From the NCBI GenBank assembly GCA_964652155.1, contig CAZZBK010000226.1:1-6057 (forward strand): a stretch of DNA of 6,057 bases, given 5' to 3'. The stretch comes from CAZZBK01 sp964652155. GTDB taxonomy: Bacteria; Planctomycetota; Planctomycetia; Pirellulales; PNKZ01. Positions within the stretch are counted from its first letter, which is position 1. Every line of letters starts with the position of its first letter. Made by a program: the position numbers and the translations under genes. Below are positions 4,909 to 6,057 of this stretch, piece by piece. The notes beneath the pieces are model-generated. The model was not told the DNA's origin. It searched no databases and worked only from the letters and a program-made list of their open reading frames with translations.

Positions 4909-5106
4909 ATGGCCGTCGAACTCGATGAAACGATCCGACAGAACGCTCAGGGCCCGTCAAAAGCCACCGGCGACTCGGGTTCGGTCGAGCAGCATTCGCT
5001 CGCTGACCAGATCGAAGCCGATCGCTATCTCGCCAGCAAGGTTGCCGCCAAGAGCAAACGTCGTGGTTTGACACTCAACAAGCTTGTTCCCCCAGGAACC
5101 TCGTAA
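4909..5106 (+). CDS. Small structural-module protein in the gpW slot (65 residues, unidentified)
   Basis: No named family recognised. The protein starts acidic (MAVELDETIRQNAQGPSKAT), has a short Gly/Ser linker, then EQHSLADQIEADRYLASKVA, and ends basic (AKSKRRGLTLNKLVPPGTS). The run SLADQIEADRYL followed by a Lys-rich segment and a final PPG looks like that of small proteins I associate with the gene just before lambda-type portals, but I cannot name a domain. In lambda this slot holds gpW (68 residues, head completion); length and place agree, but I see no clear sequence similarity. The start is uncertain: ATG 4909, GTG 4906 and ATG 4897 are in frame and none has a Shine-Dalgarno, while a hairpin covers 4867-4905. 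I prefer 4909 because the hydrophobic MWCV extension looks out of place. It ends one base before the portal start. Confidence 0.68.
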   Translation: MAVELDETIRQNAQGPSKATGDSGSVEQHSLADQIEADRYLASKVAAKSKRRGLTLNKLVPPGTS

Positions 5107-5107
5107 C

Positions 5108-6057
5108 GTGTGGCAATGGCTTCGTCATCTTGTGGGTCCATCGGCGCTGCCGCGTTCGCGGTACGCGCGTCGAATCCACGCCCGCTACGACGCGGCGACG
5201 ACCAACGACGACAATCGTCGCCATTGGGCCAACGCCGACGGTCTCTCGGCCAACGCCGCCAACAGCCCCGACGTCCGTCGCGTTCTCCGTAACCGTGCGC
5301 GGTACGAAGTCGCTAACAACAGCTATGCCCGCGGGATCGTGTTGACCCTGGCCAACGACGTGATCGGCACCGGTCCGCGACTGCAGATGCTGACAGCCGA
5401 CGCCGAGGCGAATCGGCGCATCGAACAGGCCTTCATGCAGTGGGCCAAGACGATCCGGCTGGCCGAAAAGCTCCGCACGATGCGGTTGGCCAAGTCGCAA
5501 GACGGTGAAGCGTTCGCCGTCCTCACCAACAATCGGCAACTCCCCGTCCCGATTCAACTCGATCTACGGCTGGTCGAAGCCGAGCAGGTCACGACGCCCA
5601 ATGCGGCCGACCGGACGAGCGGCAACGTCGACGGCATCGTGTTCGACGCCGCCGGGAATCCGCTGGAATACCACGTTCTGCGACGGCATCCGGGGGATCA
5701 ACTCGGCGCGGCCGCCGACTACGAACGAGTTCCCGCCGAGGCGATGCTGCACCTCTATCGGGTCGATCGCCCAGGGCAAGCCCGCGGCGTCCCCGAGATC
5801 ATGCCTGCGCTGCCGCTGTTTGCACAGCTGCGACGCTTCACGCTCGCTGTGCTCGCCGCCGCCGAAACGGCCGCCGACTTCGCGGGCATTCTGTACACCG
5901 ACGCGCCGGCCAACGGCGAAGCGGATGCCGCCGAACCGTTCGAGCCGATCGAGTTGGAATCGCGCGCGCTGGTGACGATGCCGGGCGGCTGGAAGATGAG
6001 CCAAATGCAGGCGGAACAGCCTGCCACGACCTCCGCCGAATTTAAGCACGAGATCCT
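5108..6057 (+). CDS. Phage portal protein, lambda GpB family (N-terminal 316 residues, runs off the right edge)
   Basis: The portal is the dodecameric ring at the prohead vertex through which the terminase packs DNA and to which the tail joins. Visible hallmarks of the lambda-type family: RYDAATTNDDNRRHWANADG (26-45), the helix RNRARYEVANNSYARGIVLT with LANDVIGTGPRLQ (61-93), a DGEAFAVL strand (132-139), VEAEQV (156-161), and RVDRPGQARGVPEIMPAL (218-235), the most diagnostic motif. The clip, crown and C-terminus lie outside the window. The start is GTG 5108, one base after the preceding stop. AGGA at 5094-5097 is 10 bases upstream, rather far. Only a TTG at 5084 lies between it and an in-frame stop at 5069, and the nearby ATG at 5116 is out of frame. 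The beginning VWQWLR fits portal N-termini. Confidence 0.93.
   Translation, partial: MWQWLRHLVGPSALPRSRYARRIHARYDAATTNDDNRRHWANADGLSANAANSPDVRRVLRNRARYEVANNSYARGIVLTLANDVIGTGPRLQMLTADAEANRRIEQAFMQWAKTIRLAEKLRTMRLAKSQDGEAFAVLTNNRQLPVPIQLDLRLVEAEQVTTPNAADRTSGNVDGIVFDAAGNPLEYHVLRRHPGDQLGAAADYERVPAEAMLHLYRVDRPGQARGVPEIMPALPLFAQLRRFTLAVLAAAETAADFAGILYTDAPANGEADAAEPFEPIELESRALVTMPGGWKMSQMQAEQPATTSAEFKHEI

Noticed and set aside
5505..5975. A 156-codon plus-strand frame starting with ATG inside the portal region
   Set aside because: The true portal frame starts at GTG 5108 and stays open to the edge. This other frame gives a Pro/Arg/Ser-rich peptide with no portal motif.
5564..6049. A 161-codon minus-strand frame opposite the portal gene
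   Set aside because: The plus strand here encodes unmistakable portal motifs, so this frame is a codon-bias shadow.
1..6057. CRISPR array, tRNA, insertion sequence or integrase/att site
   Set aside because: I found no regularly spaced repeats, cloverleaf pattern, transposase or integrase motif, and no paired long repeats that could be attachment sites.

Overview
The window looks like one end of the structural (packaging/head) module of a lambda-type prophage or temperate phage, with a divergently transcribed block of small accessory genes beside it. DNA is GC-rich and genes are tightly packed with clear Shine-Dalgarno sites. Several proteins (lambda-family portal, large terminase with an extra N-terminal domain, HARE-HTH protein with a Lys/Ala/Pro tail) remind me of prophages of Planctomycetota. 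That host guess comes from recalled protein style and terminator style; no ribosomal or housekeeping gene is present to confirm it.

Left part, all on the minus strand (1-1981). Reading in the direction of transcription: a 79-residue unknown protein (1742-1981); a 117-residue HARE-HTH DNA-binding protein (1295-1648) followed by a good intrinsic terminator (1230-1262); a 348-base stretch without a convincing gene; a two-gene unit of unknown 64- and 80-residue proteins (752-946, 485-727) followed by another terminator (430-454); then a toxin-antitoxin pair. The pair is an AbrB/MazE-fold antitoxin (77-304) and the first 24 codons of a Doc/Fic-family 'death on curing' toxin that runs off the left edge (2-73). 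It has its own promoter (341-369) and a palindrome over the start site (332-341), so it looks like an autoregulated cassette.

Centre (1982-2126): a short divergent intergenic region, AT-richer than its surroundings at its right end. It holds a perfect DnaA-box 9-mer, a tandem 7-base direct repeat and a near-palindrome that ends two bases before the first structural gene. By position it is also where a lambda-like phage would carry cos or pac.

Right part, all on the plus strand (2127-6057). A compact, coupled set: a small winged-helix-like protein in the place of the small terminase subunit (2127-2357), the large terminase (2347-4611), a four-cysteine zinc-ribbon protein (4608-4802), a 65-residue protein in the gpW slot (4909-5106), and the lambda GpB-family portal (5108 to the right edge, partial). 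The order matches lambda Nu1-A-W-B with a zinc-ribbon gene inserted. The most interesting point is that the first ~60 residues of the large terminase resemble the separate small protein encoded just upstream, which suggests that one recognition domain exists both as a free protein and fused to the packaging motor.
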